Under the pieces are notes generated by a model. It searched no databases and was not told where the DNA came from. It worked only from the letters and a program-made list of their open reading frames with translations. Both the position numbers and the translations under genes were made by a program. 17,508 nucleotides of DNA from CAYWEP01 sp964608945 (GTDB taxonomy: Bacteria > Patescibacteriota > Microgenomatia > Levybacterales > UBA12049): positions 1-17,508 of the forward strand of contig CAZSQB010000017.1 of the NCBI GenBank assembly GCA_964608945.1, written 5' to 3'. Position 1 is the stretch's first letter; every line of letters begins with the position of its first letter. Shown in pieces: positions 5,681 to 12,642 of this stretch.

Positions 5681-6604
5681 GTGAAGCAATTACTTGCTCT
5701 CAGCGCTCTTTTCCTCTTGTCTCTTGTTAAACCTTCTTTCGTTTTCGCAGGCGATGTAGTTATTAATGAATTTTTCTCAAATGGATCAAGTGACTGGGTT
5801 GAAATCTTTAACAAGAGTAATAATCCAGTAGATCTCTCCTTATATCGTTTGCGAGATGGTTCAGCAACTAATAAAGTAGATTTGTCAGGCGTAATAGACA
5901 TAGGTGATAATGGTTTTTTAACATTTCCTTGGGGCGATAATTTGAACAATGCAGGAGATGTTATTAAACTTATTTTAGTATCAGATGAGTCTATTGTAGA
6001 TCAAGTAGGATATGGTAATGCTGGTAGCGATGTCGCAGCGCCTTCGATAAATCAGTCCGCGGGAAGACAAACAGATGGTGACGGTTCATGGATACTTTTT
6101 TCTTCAGTGTCAAAGGGAACGTCTAATGCGTCTTCCCAACCTGCACCACCCCCGACAACAGTGCCGACTGCTACTCTGACCCCGACGAAAACTCCTACTC
6201 CAACAAATTCGCCCACTCCTTCAAAGACACCAACGCCCACGAAAGTTCCAACGCCTACAAAAATACCCACTCCGACTAGGGCTCAGACAGCTACTAAGAT
6301 TCCAACAGTAACAAAGATCAATGATGCGGTAACTCTCACAAAGAATACAACTTCTGCATTGTCAAAGGCTAGTACAACCAATCCAACTCAGGAAGATCGA
6401 AAGGTGCCAACAGCGGTCTTGGGCGAGCGAGTTTCTGCTCAAATGCCGACAGAAGATCCGACCCCGACCGGAAAACAAGAAACAAGGATTTTGGGGATTT
6501 CCAAAAATACTGTTTCCATGGTTTTTGTTACGCTTGGCTCTCTTTTTCTGCTCGCGTGTGCTATACTCGTGTTTTTCAAAGTGGATAAATCGAAGAATGG
6601 CTAA
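5681..6604 (+). CDS. Lamin-tail-domain surface protein with Thr/Pro repeats and C-terminal membrane anchor
   Basis: A 307-residue exported protein. Residues 1-23 are a signal peptide cleaved near FVFA-GD. Residues 24 to about 150 look like a lamin tail domain (Ig-like beta fold): VVINEFFSNGSSDWVEIFNK, then NPVDLSLYRLRD, then LNNAGDVIKLI and DQVGYG. Residues about 154-208 are a low-complexity Thr/Pro region built from variants of TPTPTK, a likely stalk and O-glycosylation target. Residues about 278-299 form a membrane helix followed by the basic tail KVDKSKNG, giving an extracellular protein tethered at its C-terminus. Such domains are common in CPR surface proteins; the ligand is unknown. The start is GTG 5681, directly before a plausible signal peptide and 6 nt after TATAAT. 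The end overlaps the tsaE start by 8 nt. Confidence 0.85.
   Translation: MKQLLALSALFLLSLVKPSFVFAGDVVINEFFSNGSSDWVEIFNKSNNPVDLSLYRLRDGSATNKVDLSGVIDIGDNGFLTFPWGDNLNNAGDVIKLILVSDESIVDQVGYGNAGSDVAAPSINQSAGRQTDGDGSWILFSSVSKGTSNASSQPAPPPTTVPTATLTPTKTPTPTNSPTPSKTPTPTKVPTPTKIPTPTRAQTATKIPTVTKINDAVTLTKNTTSALSKASTTNPTQEDRKVPTAVLGERVSAQMPTEDPTPTGKQETRILGISKNTVSMVFVTLGSLFLLACAILVFFKVDKSKNG
6559..6567 (+). promoter_or_regulatory. Extended -10 promoter candidate for the tsaE-tsaC-tsaB genes
   Basis: TGCTATACT is a TGn-TATACT extended -10 inside the end of the lamin-tail gene. It would start transcription near 6574, about 23 nt before ATG 6597. No -35 box is needed for this class. Confidence 0.4.
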
Positions 6605-7661
6605 CTCAAGGGAAGAAATTATCACAAATAGTGCGGAAGATACGCAAAAAGTAGCATCAGATTTAGCAAAAATCTTACATGGCGGCGAAGTTATTGCCTT
6701 GTATGGAGATTTGGGTAGTGGAAAGACGACATTTGTCCAAGGATTGGCAAAGGGTCTTGGAATAAAAGGGCAAATTATTTCCCCCACATTTATTATAGTT
6801 CGAACGTATAAACTCGATAAAGCCCGCTTAAATGATTTAAATCATTTTTACCATATTGATTTATACAGAATCGAGCACGAGAATGGTTTGGTCGGTTTGG
6901 GAATTGAAGAAATAATACATGATCCAAAAAATATTGTTGCGATCGAATGGGCAGAGAGAATGGGAAGTCTGCTGCCTGAGAAAAGGATTGATATCAGGTT
7001 TGAGTATGTGGATGAAGGGAAGAGGAGAATAATCATTGTTCAAGATCAAAAATCAAAGATAAAAGATCAAAGCCTAGCTATGGAACAAGAAATAGAACGA
7101 GCAGTTAAAATAGTAAATGAAGGTGGGTTAGTTATCTTTCCTACTGACACCGCCTTTGGTATTGGTTGTCGGATAGATAATAATGATGCGATCAAGCGAT
7201 TGTTCACAATTCGTAAACGCCCTGAAACTCAAGCGACACCTGTCCTTGTTGATACAGTGAAAATGGCGCAAGAATTTGTACAACATATTCCAAAAGACTT
7301 GATCGATAAACTCATTGAACCATACTGGCCAGGGGCATTAACGATTATTTTGCCTTGTTTAACAGACAAAGTCCCAGCATTGGTTCGAGGAGGAGGAAGC
7401 ACCTTAGGGGTTCGTATTCCAAATCACAAAACTGCACGAGCAATTATTCAAGGAGTAGGTATGCCGATTCTGGGTCCGTCGGCAAACTTTCATGGAGAGG
7501 CAACACCATATTCGTTTGAAAGTGTGAATAAAGAGATTATAAAACAAGTTGATTTTGTTGTCTCTGGAGAATGCACAGTAAAGCAGGCATCAACTGTTAT
7601 CGATTGCTCAAAAACCCCATGGCAAATCATTCGCCAAGGAGCAGTGACAATAAAGCTATGA
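6597..7661 (+). CDS. TsaE-TsaC (YrdC/Sua5) fusion for tRNA t6A37 synthesis
   Basis: A 354-residue fusion of two t6A enzymes. Residues 1 to about 148 are TsaE, the ATPase that resets the TsaB-TsaD complex: Walker A GDLGSGKTT (37-45), SPTF (62-65), HIDLYR (86-91) and IEWAER (116-121). Residues about 162-354 are TsaC/YrdC, which makes threonylcarbamoyl-AMP from threonine, bicarbonate and ATP: GGLVIFPTDTAFGIGC, KRP, YWPGALTIIL, LGVRIPNH, GPSAN and STVIDCS. The 13-residue join (149-161) is encoded by an AT-rich repeat at 7041-7072. ATG 7080 inside the frame could still start TsaC alone, but no Shine-Dalgarno precedes it. ATG 6597 is chosen because TsaE homology starts there; it overlaps the previous gene by 8 nt. 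The stop overlaps tsaB as ATGA. Confidence 0.9.
   Translation: MANSREEIITNSAEDTQKVASDLAKILHGGEVIALYGDLGSGKTTFVQGLAKGLGIKGQIISPTFIIVRTYKLDKARLNDLNHFYHIDLYRIEHENGLVGLGIEEIIHDPKNIVAIEWAERMGSLLPEKRIDIRFEYVDEGKRRIIIVQDQKSKIKDQSLAMEQEIERAVKIVNEGGLVIFPTDTAFGIGCRIDNNDAIKRLFTIRKRPETQATPVLVDTVKMAQEFVQHIPKDLIDKLIEPYWPGALTIILPCLTDKVPALVRGGGSTLGVRIPNHKTARAIIQGVGMPILGPSANFHGEATPYSFESVNKEIIKQVDFVVSGECTVKQASTVIDCSKTPWQIIRQGAVTIKL
7041..7072 (+). repeat. AT-rich repeat forming the tsaE-tsaC linker
   Basis: An A-rich stretch with tandem variants of GATCAAA / AATCAAA, similar in style to the AT-rich units at 5627-5646 and 11212-11321. It encodes QDQKSKIKDQS, a lysine-rich linker that belongs to neither domain. 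Confidence 0.5.
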
Positions 7662-7972
7662 ATACAATACATATTAATACAACTAGCAATAAAGAAATCA
7701 TCATTGGTTTAACGGTTGGTAAGAAAGAAGATAGGCTTAAGGAAGCCATTGGTGAACAGAAAGCGCAAATTGTGTTGTCCTTAATTGATACATTGTTGAA
7801 GAAACATAATTTGACTGTGCAGGATCTTGATGCAATTGAGGTGAATATTGGTCCTGGCTCTTTTACTGGCTTACGCGTCGGTATTTCAGTTGCAAATACA
7901 CTTGGTACTACATTGCAAGTGCCCATTAACGGACAAAAGCCAGGCGTGCTGGCTGAACCGCGCTACACGTGA
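7658..7972 (+). CDS. tsaB: Half-length TsaB-like protein (t6A complex subunit)
   Basis: TsaB is an inactive paralogue of TsaD that pairs with it to carry out the last step of t6A37 formation in bacterial tRNA. The hallmark GPGSFTGLRVG (65-75) is present, preceded by the helix QIVLSLIDTLLKKH and the DLDAIEV strand. The protein is only 104 residues, against about 220 usually, and stops after VPINGQKPGVLAEPRYT. Only the N-terminal lobe of the ASKHA fold is therefore kept. No frameshifted remainder is visible, since the CAP gene starts 12 nt later. I recall similarly short TsaB proteins in Microgenomates, so this may be the normal form there. The TsaD contact lies mostly in the N-terminal lobe and could survive. 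The start overlaps the tsaE-tsaC stop (ATGA). Confidence 0.85.
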   Translation: MNTIHINTTSNKEIIIGLTVGKKEDRLKEAIGEQKAQIVLSLIDTLLKKHNLTVQDLDAIEVNIGPGSFTGLRVGISVANTLGTTLQVPINGQKPGVLAEPRYT

Positions 7973-7978
7973 TATACT
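7970..7978 (+). promoter_or_regulatory. Extended -10 promoter of the CAP gene, overlapping the tsaB stop
   Basis: TGATATACT reads as TGn-TATACT, and its TGA is also the tsaB stop codon. It ends 6 nt before ATG 7985, so a leaderless mRNA is predicted. Confidence 0.55.
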
Positions 7979-7984
7979 TTTTTC

Positions 7985-8950
7985 ATGAGAGAGTTCCTGC
8001 ACCATCTCTTTTTGCCCCGTGAGTCAAACAATCACAGAGCAAAGATCCTCCATCACAAAAGCGTCCTTCTTATTATAGTCTTTCTCTTGCTTGGTAATTT
8101 CTTCCTAAACTCAGTCCAAAGAGGATACTCTGGGGTCTTGGGAATATCTGCAAATATTTCAGTTGGAGAGTTATTGTCCTTGACAAATCAGAGGCGCCAA
8201 GAGGCAGGGCTTGCGCCTCTTGTACTGAATGAGGCACTATCTCAAGCCGCGTACAAAAAAGCACAGGACATGCTTTCGAAAAACTACTGGGCGCACAATG
8301 CTCCTGATGGAACAACGCCATGGGTTTTTGTCAAATCATCAGGATATGATTACCTTTTTGCCGGAGAGAATTTAGCGCGGGGGTTTACGACTGCACCTGA
8401 AACTGTTAGCGCGTGGATGAATAGCACGGGGCACAGAGACAATATGCTATCTGCAAATTATAAAGATATAGGTTTTGCTGTCATAACCGGGAACCTGACA
8501 GGAGATGAGACAGTGCTCGTCGTTGAGATGCTCGGAAGTAGAAACGCTACGAGAAACGCGCAGAGCATACACGCTTCGAGCCAAATAGTCGTAGCAGGGC
8601 CAACACCCACCCCTTTCCAATCAGTCCCAACCCGGGTTGTTCAAAAGATAATTACTGTAACTCCGACAAGAGCAGTTCTCACTCCCACTCCAAGCCCAAC
8701 GGTCAATATTTCTCCAGCAAATATCTTTGTCGCATCTGTCAGAAGCGAACCATTGGTTGATCGGAAAACATTCACAAGGAGAATCGCTTTTGTTATCGCT
8801 TTAATTTTTCTTGCCGTCCTCATTGCTGATCTTGCGATCATTTCGCGCAAGAAAATTGTGCGTATCGTTGCCCACAATATAGATCACATCATTTTTATTT
8901 CGATTTTGCTGTTATGTATACTCATTATGGGGAGAGGAATCATTTTATGA
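7985..8950 (+). CDS. CAP/SCP-domain membrane protein
   Basis: A 321-residue exported protein of unknown substrate. Residues about 26-44 form an N-terminal membrane helix. Residues about 58-190 form a CAP (SCP/PR-1/Ves-type) domain with the characteristic LTNQRRQEAGLAPL opening, YWAHN (H104), GENLARG (E128) and GHRDNML (H150), i.e. the usual His-Glu-His cavity. Residues about 205-240 are a Thr/Pro-rich spacer, and two more membrane helices follow (about 265-286 and 302-318). The CAP domain should face outside. Bacterial CAP proteins are linked to surface or developmental functions, but their chemistry is mostly unproven. The start is ATG 7985, directly after an extended -10 box. The stop overlaps the next gene as ATGA. 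Confidence 0.9.
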   Translation: MREFLHHLFLPRESNNHRAKILHHKSVLLIIVFLLLGNFFLNSVQRGYSGVLGISANISVGELLSLTNQRRQEAGLAPLVLNEALSQAAYKKAQDMLSKNYWAHNAPDGTTPWVFVKSSGYDYLFAGENLARGFTTAPETVSAWMNSTGHRDNMLSANYKDIGFAVITGNLTGDETVLVVEMLGSRNATRNAQSIHASSQIVVAGPTPTPFQSVPTRVVQKIITVTPTRAVLTPTPSPTVNISPANIFVASVRSEPLVDRKTFTRRIAFVIALIFLAVLIADLAIISRKKIVRIVAHNIDHIIFISILLLCILIMGRGIIL

Positions 8951-9207
8951 TTTCGCATGAAACGAGAAAGCATCTATGGTATTATGCCGGGTTACTCGTT
9001 GTTTCAGTTTTGGCGCTGTCTCTTTTGTGGATGACCACATATGATAAAGCACTGCAAATGGCTGTTTTGGTGCTTTTATCTTTATTTTATGTTCTCTGGG
9101 GGTTGCTCCATCATTTTATGCACCATGACTTACACATCAAAGTTGTGCTAGAATACATACTAATTGGAGCGCTTGGCATAAGCATTGCCTTCTTTATTCT
9201 CGGTTAA
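8947..9207 (+). CDS. Small membrane protein, function unknown
   Basis: An 86-residue protein with about three hydrophobic helices: about 12-28, 33-49 and 65-84. A His-rich loop (LLHHFMHHDLHIK) lies between the second and third. A good Shine-Dalgarno (GGGGAGAGGA) lies about 8 nt upstream of ATG 8947, which overlaps the CAP stop, so the two genes are translationally coupled. I do not recognise a named family. The clustered histidines could bind metal but could equally be a membrane-interface feature. An in-frame ATG at 8914 lies inside the CAP gene and is less likely as a start. Confidence 0.75.
   Translation: MISHETRKHLWYYAGLLVVSVLALSLLWMTTYDKALQMAVLVLLSLFYVLWGLLHHFMHHDLHIKVVLEYILIGALGISIAFFILG
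9146..9154 (+). promoter_or_regulatory. Extended -10 candidate upstream of rfbA
   Basis: TGCTAGAAT (TGn-TAGAAT) lies inside the small membrane-protein gene. It would start transcription near 9161, leaving a leader of about 100 nt before rfbA. The 53-nt gap 9208-9260 has no better promoter. Confidence 0.3.
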
Positions 9208-9260
9208 TGCTGATACATGGCCATTCGACGCACTCATGGTCATAGTGAGTTTATCGAACT

Positions 9261-9998
9261 ATGAAAGGAATTATTCTTGCTGGAGGACTAGCAACGAGAC
9301 TTCGACCTCTGACATTGGTTACCAACAAACATCTCCTGCCAGTATATAACAAGCCAATGATTTATTACCCGCTGGAAGCGATGGTACATGCCGGCATTAA
9401 AGAAGTTCTTATTACATCTTCCCCTGATCATGCGGGTGATTTTGCCAACCTTCTTGGGACGGGAGAAAATTTTGGCCTCAGGCTCTATTACGCTGTGCAA
9501 GAAAACCCAAAAGGTGGCATTTCCAATGCCATTGCGCTTGCCGAGGAGTTTGCCCTTGGCGAAAAAACGCTCGTGATACTCGGAGATAATATTTTTAACT
9601 ACCCTCTGAAAGACATTGCTGATCATTTCTCTTCTCGTGGAAAGGGCGCGATCGTTTTTGGTATTGAAATGGGTACAGATTCTGGTCAATATGGCGTCAT
9701 CGAGTTAGGCGAGAAAAATACGGTACTTTCGATTGAAGAGAAACCACAGAATCCAAAGTCCAATATCACACAAACTGGAATATACATGTACGATGAACGA
9801 GTATTCGATTTTATTCGCACATTGAAACCCTCTCACCGCGGAGAGCTTGAGGTAACAGATCTGAACAATTTTTATGTCCAAGAGGGCACAATGCAATGTA
9901 AACTTCTTAATTGGTGGATTGATGCTGGGACATCATATGATGAATTACTCCGCGCAAATAACTTAGTTGCTGAAAAAGTGCGAAAAGGAAAGCTATGA
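9261..9998 (+). CDS. rfbA: Glucose-1-phosphate thymidylyltransferase, short form
   Basis: Makes dTDP-glucose from dTTP and glucose-1-phosphate, the first step of dTDP-6-deoxysugar synthesis. The nucleotide-binding signature GGLATRLRPLT (8-18), the catalytic-type NKHLLPV (K23) and LGDNIF (D109) are present, as is GTSYDELLRAN near the end. At 245 residues it lacks the ~45-residue C-terminal region of classical RmlA (~290), which forms part of an allosteric site; short forms of this type are common. The base specificity (dTTP against UTP) cannot be fixed from sequence, but rfbB next door favours dTTP. The 67-nt gap to rfbB contains a GC-rich hairpin repeat. No strong Shine-Dalgarno is visible. 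Confidence 0.9.
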   Translation: MKGIILAGGLATRLRPLTLVTNKHLLPVYNKPMIYYPLEAMVHAGIKEVLITSSPDHAGDFANLLGTGENFGLRLYYAVQENPKGGISNAIALAEEFALGEKTLVILGDNIFNYPLKDIADHFSSRGKGAIVFGIEMGTDSGQYGVIELGEKNTVLSIEEKPQNPKSNITQTGIYMYDERVFDFIRTLKPSHRGELEVTDLNNFYVQEGTMQCKLLNWWIDAGTSYDELLRANNLVAEKVRKGKL

Positions 9999-10000
9999 TC

Positions 10001-10044
10001 CTTCGACAGGCTCCCCACTTCGCTTAGGGCTTCGTGGGGCAAGC
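10001..10044 (+). repeat. GC-rich hairpin repeat between rfbA and rfbB
   Basis: CTTCGACAGGCTC is followed by the stem CCCCAC (10013-10018) and GTGGGG (10034-10039), then CAAGC. The 15-nt loop contains GCTTAGGGC. There is no T run after it, so it is not a canonical terminator. It resembles the second repeat in ftsE and begins 2 nt after the rfbA stop. Confidence 0.6.
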
Positions 10045-10065
10045 AGATAAAAAGGAAAAATAATT

Positions 10066-11121
10066 ATGAAAATTTTAGTCACTGGTGGCGCAGGATTTAT
10101 CGGGTCAAATCTTATCCACTATTGGATGAAAAAGTATCCTAAGGATTACATCGTGAACCTTGATGCCTTAACCTATGCTGGAAACCTGGAAAACCTTACG
10201 GATATAGAACAAAACGATCACTACACATTTATTCATGGGGATATTTGTGATACTTCGGTTGTTGCTCAAGCAATGCAAGGCGTTGATATAGTTGTTCATT
10301 TTGCTGCGGAGAGTCATGTAGACCGGTCTATTTTAGAAGCCGCGCCATTTGTGACAACCAATGTTGTCGGAACGCAAATCTTGCTCGTGGCAGCTTTGGA
10401 ACAAAAAGTAAAGCGCTTCCATCACATATCAACAGATGAAGTGTTTGGCAGTCTTGAGCTGAATGACCCCAACAAATTTAATGAATCCACGCGATATGAT
10501 CCTCGCAGCCCGTATGCGGCGAGTAAAGCAGGATCTGACCATCTTGTTCGAGCATACGCAACTACATATGGATTACCAATAACTATTTCTAACTGTTCAA
10601 ATAATTTTGGTCCGTACCAATTTCCTGAAAAATTCATTCCGCTCGCAATCACCAATCTATTAGAAGGAAAAAAAATACCAATATACGGAGATGGGTTATA
10701 TGTTCGAGATTGGCTATATGTAGAAGACCATTGCCGCGCTATTGATCTCATACTGCAGAAAGGGAAATCAGGCGAGACATACTGCGTCGGTGGTGTAACA
10801 GAGGACCTGCCTGCCCTGCCTGCCGGCAGGCAGGCGGTAAGGCAAGGTCTCAATAATCTTGAAGTTATTAAGAAGATACTAATAATCCTTGGCAAGGATG
10901 AAGACATGATTGAGTTTGTGAAAGATAGGCCGGGTCATGATAGGCGATACGCAGTTGATTGGTCAAAAATTAAAACAGAACTTGGCTGGGAACCGCTTAA
11001 TAATTTTGATGAATGGCTAGATAGGACAGTAAGCTGGTACAGAGACAATGCAGCGTGGTGGAAGAATATTAAATCAGGCGAATATAAGACCTATTATAAA
11101 AAACAGTATGGGACACAATGA
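10066..11121 (+). CDS. rfbB: dTDP-glucose 4,6-dehydratase with in-frame palindromic-repeat insertion
   Basis: Converts dTDP-glucose to dTDP-4-keto-6-deoxyglucose using bound NAD+. An extended short-chain dehydrogenase: GGAGFIGS (7-14), catalytic TDE (T123, D124, E125) and SPYAASK (Y150, K154), followed by RmlB-specific blocks such as NNFGPYQFPEKFIPL and KDRPGHDRRYAVDWSK. Residues 247-261 (LPALPAGRQAVRQ flanked by D and G) are an insertion absent from the family. They are encoded by a GC-rich palindrome at 10804-10848. Removing them restores GGVTE-LNNLEVIKKI, a normal RmlB junction. The insertion sits far from the catalytic residues in sequence and probably forms a surface loop. AAGGA lies 9 nt upstream of ATG 10066. 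Confidence 0.95.
   Translation: MKILVTGGAGFIGSNLIHYWMKKYPKDYIVNLDALTYAGNLENLTDIEQNDHYTFIHGDICDTSVVAQAMQGVDIVVHFAAESHVDRSILEAAPFVTTNVVGTQILLVAALEQKVKRFHHISTDEVFGSLELNDPNKFNESTRYDPRSPYAASKAGSDHLVRAYATTYGLPITISNCSNNFGPYQFPEKFIPLAITNLLEGKKIPIYGDGLYVRDWLYVEDHCRAIDLILQKGKSGETYCVGGVTEDLPALPAGRQAVRQGLNNLEVIKKILIILGKDEDMIEFVKDRPGHDRRYAVDWSKIKTELGWEPLNNFDEWLDRTVSWYRDNAAWWKNIKSGEYKTYYKKQYGTQ
10804..10848 (+). repeat. GC-rich palindromic element inserted in frame in rfbB
   Basis: The core 10815-10834 is a perfect 20-bp palindrome, CCTGCCTGCCGGCAGGCAGG. Outer arms (GACCTGCCTG on the left, GGCAAGGTC on the right) extend an imperfect hairpin over about 46 nt. The added length is 45 nt, a multiple of three, and brings no stop codon. 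Confidence 0.85.
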
Positions 11122-11214
11122 GACGAGTATTATAAAAATGGTAAAATAGAACGATTAGGCGTGAGGATGAGAAGCTTTAAAGAAGGTTTGGAGGAGATAA
11201 GTAAACAATCTTAA
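11122..11214 (+). pseudogene. Possible 3' relic of rfbD (dTDP-4-dehydrorhamnose reductase)
   Basis: Directly after the rfbB stop, in the same frame, 30 open codons end at TAA 11214. They read DEYYKNGKIERLGVRMRSFK and then EGLEEISKQS. The pattern K-I-x-x-L-G-x-x-M-x-x-(5)-GL resembles the C-terminus of RmlD-type reductases, where a substrate-side strand is followed by a final helix. There is no start codon or upstream domain, so if real it is the tail of a deleted gene. The window has no rfbC or rfbD, which fits such a loss. The match is short and may be chance. Confidence 0.3.
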
Positions 11215-11321
11215 ATCTCAAATGGCAAATCTTAAATCGACATCTCAAATCTAAAATGTTTGTAAAGTTTTACGATTTACGTTGTAGTTTTGCGATTTGA
11301 GTTTTGAGATTTTAGTTTTTT
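11212..11321 (+). repeat. AT-rich imperfect inverted repeat before ugd
   Basis: AAATCTCAAA (11213-11222) pairs with TTTGAGATTT (11303-11312), and a T run follows at 11315-11321. The inner part holds more CTCAAATC/GATTTGAG-type units. One 20-nt unit (11289-11308) is an exact inverted copy of 5627-5646. It may act as a weak terminator after rfbB, or simply be a repeat cluster. No gene is seen between 11215 and 11325. Confidence 0.55.
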
Positions 11322-11325
11322 TATT

Positions 11326-12642
11326 ATGACTCTAACATTCATCGGTCATGGGTATGTGGGATTGGTAACCGCAACAGTATTTGCCGATTTAGGCAATACC
11401 GTCTGGGTCATCGGACACACACCACAGAAAATTGAGAATTTAAAAAGGGGGATTATCCCAATCTATGAACCTGGTCTTGAGGAACTGGTAAAACGGAATA
11501 TAAAAGCCAAGAGACTACTTTTTACCCTCGATTACGAGCCTACTATTTCCCAATCAGACGTCGTTTTTATTGCCGTCGGAACTCCACCGAAAGAGAATGG
11601 CGAAGCAGACCTATCAGTTGTTTTTGAAGTGGCAAAGAAAATTGGCGAACACCTTGATGGATACACTGTTGTGATTACAAAAAGTACCGTACCAGTCGGG
11701 ACTAGTAAGAAGGTACGAGAAATTATAGAAGAAGTTAAATCACAAAAAGCGACATTTGATTATGCATCAGTACCTGAGTTTTTACGTGAGGGGCAAGCAA
11801 TTTTAGACACGCTGCATCCTGATAGAGTCGTTATTGGTGCTGAGTCCAAAAAAGCACATGAAGTACTCGTTGAGCTTCATAAGCCAATCGCAACAGAAGG
11901 CGCAACAGAAGCACAGATGGTTTTGACCAACATACCAACAGCGGAAATGATAAAGTATGCCTCAAATGCATTCTTGGCGACAAAAATCTCCTTTGCTAAT
12001 GCGATAGCCCAACTATCAGAGAGGACAGGAGCAGATGGACCAACGGTTCTTGAAGCAATTGGCCTTGATAAACGAATCGGCAGCTCGTTTCTGAATGCCG
12101 GTGTCGGTTATGGCGGAAGCTGCTTCCCCAAAGATGTCAAGGCGCTTATTGCTATCGCAAAGCAGCATGGGTATGAGTTTGATTTATTAAGAGAGGTTGA
12201 GGAAATAAACAGACAGGCTATGGAGAACGTTGTGCACAAAGCAAAAAAACTGCTTGGTGACGTTGAGGGTAAGGTCGTCACTGTGCTTGGGTTGTCATTT
12301 AAGCCTGACACGGACGATATGCGTGACGCACCATCAATTGTCGTTATCAGGGAGCTTGCGAAGAAGAATATCAAAATACATGCATATGACCCTATCGCGA
12401 TGGAGAATGCAAAGCGAGCCCTCTCTGATGTTAAAAATATTCACTACTTTGATGATTCATACTCTGCGGTTTTGGGAAGCGATCTTTTGATCGTCATGAC
12501 CGAGTGGAATGAATTTATGCAGCTTGATTTAGAAAAAATAAAAAAACTCATGAGACAACAAAATATCATAGATGGAAGGAATATTTATATACCCGAAAAG
12601 GCAAAAGCACTTGGTTTTCACTATCTTGGTGTTGGAAGATGA
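11326..12642 (+). CDS. ugd: UDP-glucose 6-dehydrogenase
   Basis: Oxidises UDP-glucose twice with NAD+ to UDP-glucuronate. The N-terminal Rossmann motif is GHGYVGL (7-13, a variant of GxGYVG). The family blocks follow: AVGTPP (83-88), KSTVPVGT (119-126), EFLREGQAI (151-159), the central helix EMIKYASNAFLATKISF, and the active-site cysteine in GGSCFPKD (C266). The C-terminal UDP-binding domain starts with VLGLSFKPDTDDMRDAPS. At 438 residues it has the family length. UDP-GlcA/GDP-ManA dehydrogenases share this fold; the downstream UDP-xylose synthase supports UDP-glucose as substrate. No Shine-Dalgarno is visible before ATG 11326; the codon follows a T-rich run. The stop overlaps the next ATG as ATGA. 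Confidence 0.94.
   Translation: MTLTFIGHGYVGLVTATVFADLGNTVWVIGHTPQKIENLKRGIIPIYEPGLEELVKRNIKAKRLLFTLDYEPTISQSDVVFIAVGTPPKENGEADLSVVFEVAKKIGEHLDGYTVVITKSTVPVGTSKKVREIIEEVKSQKATFDYASVPEFLREGQAILDTLHPDRVVIGAESKKAHEVLVELHKPIATEGATEAQMVLTNIPTAEMIKYASNAFLATKISFANAIAQLSERTGADGPTVLEAIGLDKRIGSSFLNAGVGYGGSCFPKDVKALIAIAKQHGYEFDLLREVEEINRQAMENVVHKAKKLLGDVEGKVVTVLGLSFKPDTDDMRDAPSIVVIRELAKKNIKIHAYDPIAMENAKRALSDVKNIHYFDDSYSAVLGSDLLIVMTEWNEFMQLDLEKIKKLMRQQNIIDGRNIYIPEKAKALGFHYLGVGR

Noticed and set aside
6170..6300. Short repeats in the lamin-tail gene as a CRISPR-like or minisatellite array
   Set aside because: They encode variable TPTPTK peptide units with irregular spacing and no unique spacers, so they are a protein low-complexity stalk.
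6525..6596. Upstream start for the tsaE-tsaC gene
   Set aside because: The extra 24 residues lie inside the lamin-tail coding region and precede normal TsaE homology, which begins at ATG 6597.
11303..11321. Strong intrinsic terminator before ugd
   Set aside because: The T run is present but the stem is AT-rich with a long loop, so it is noted only as a weak possibility.
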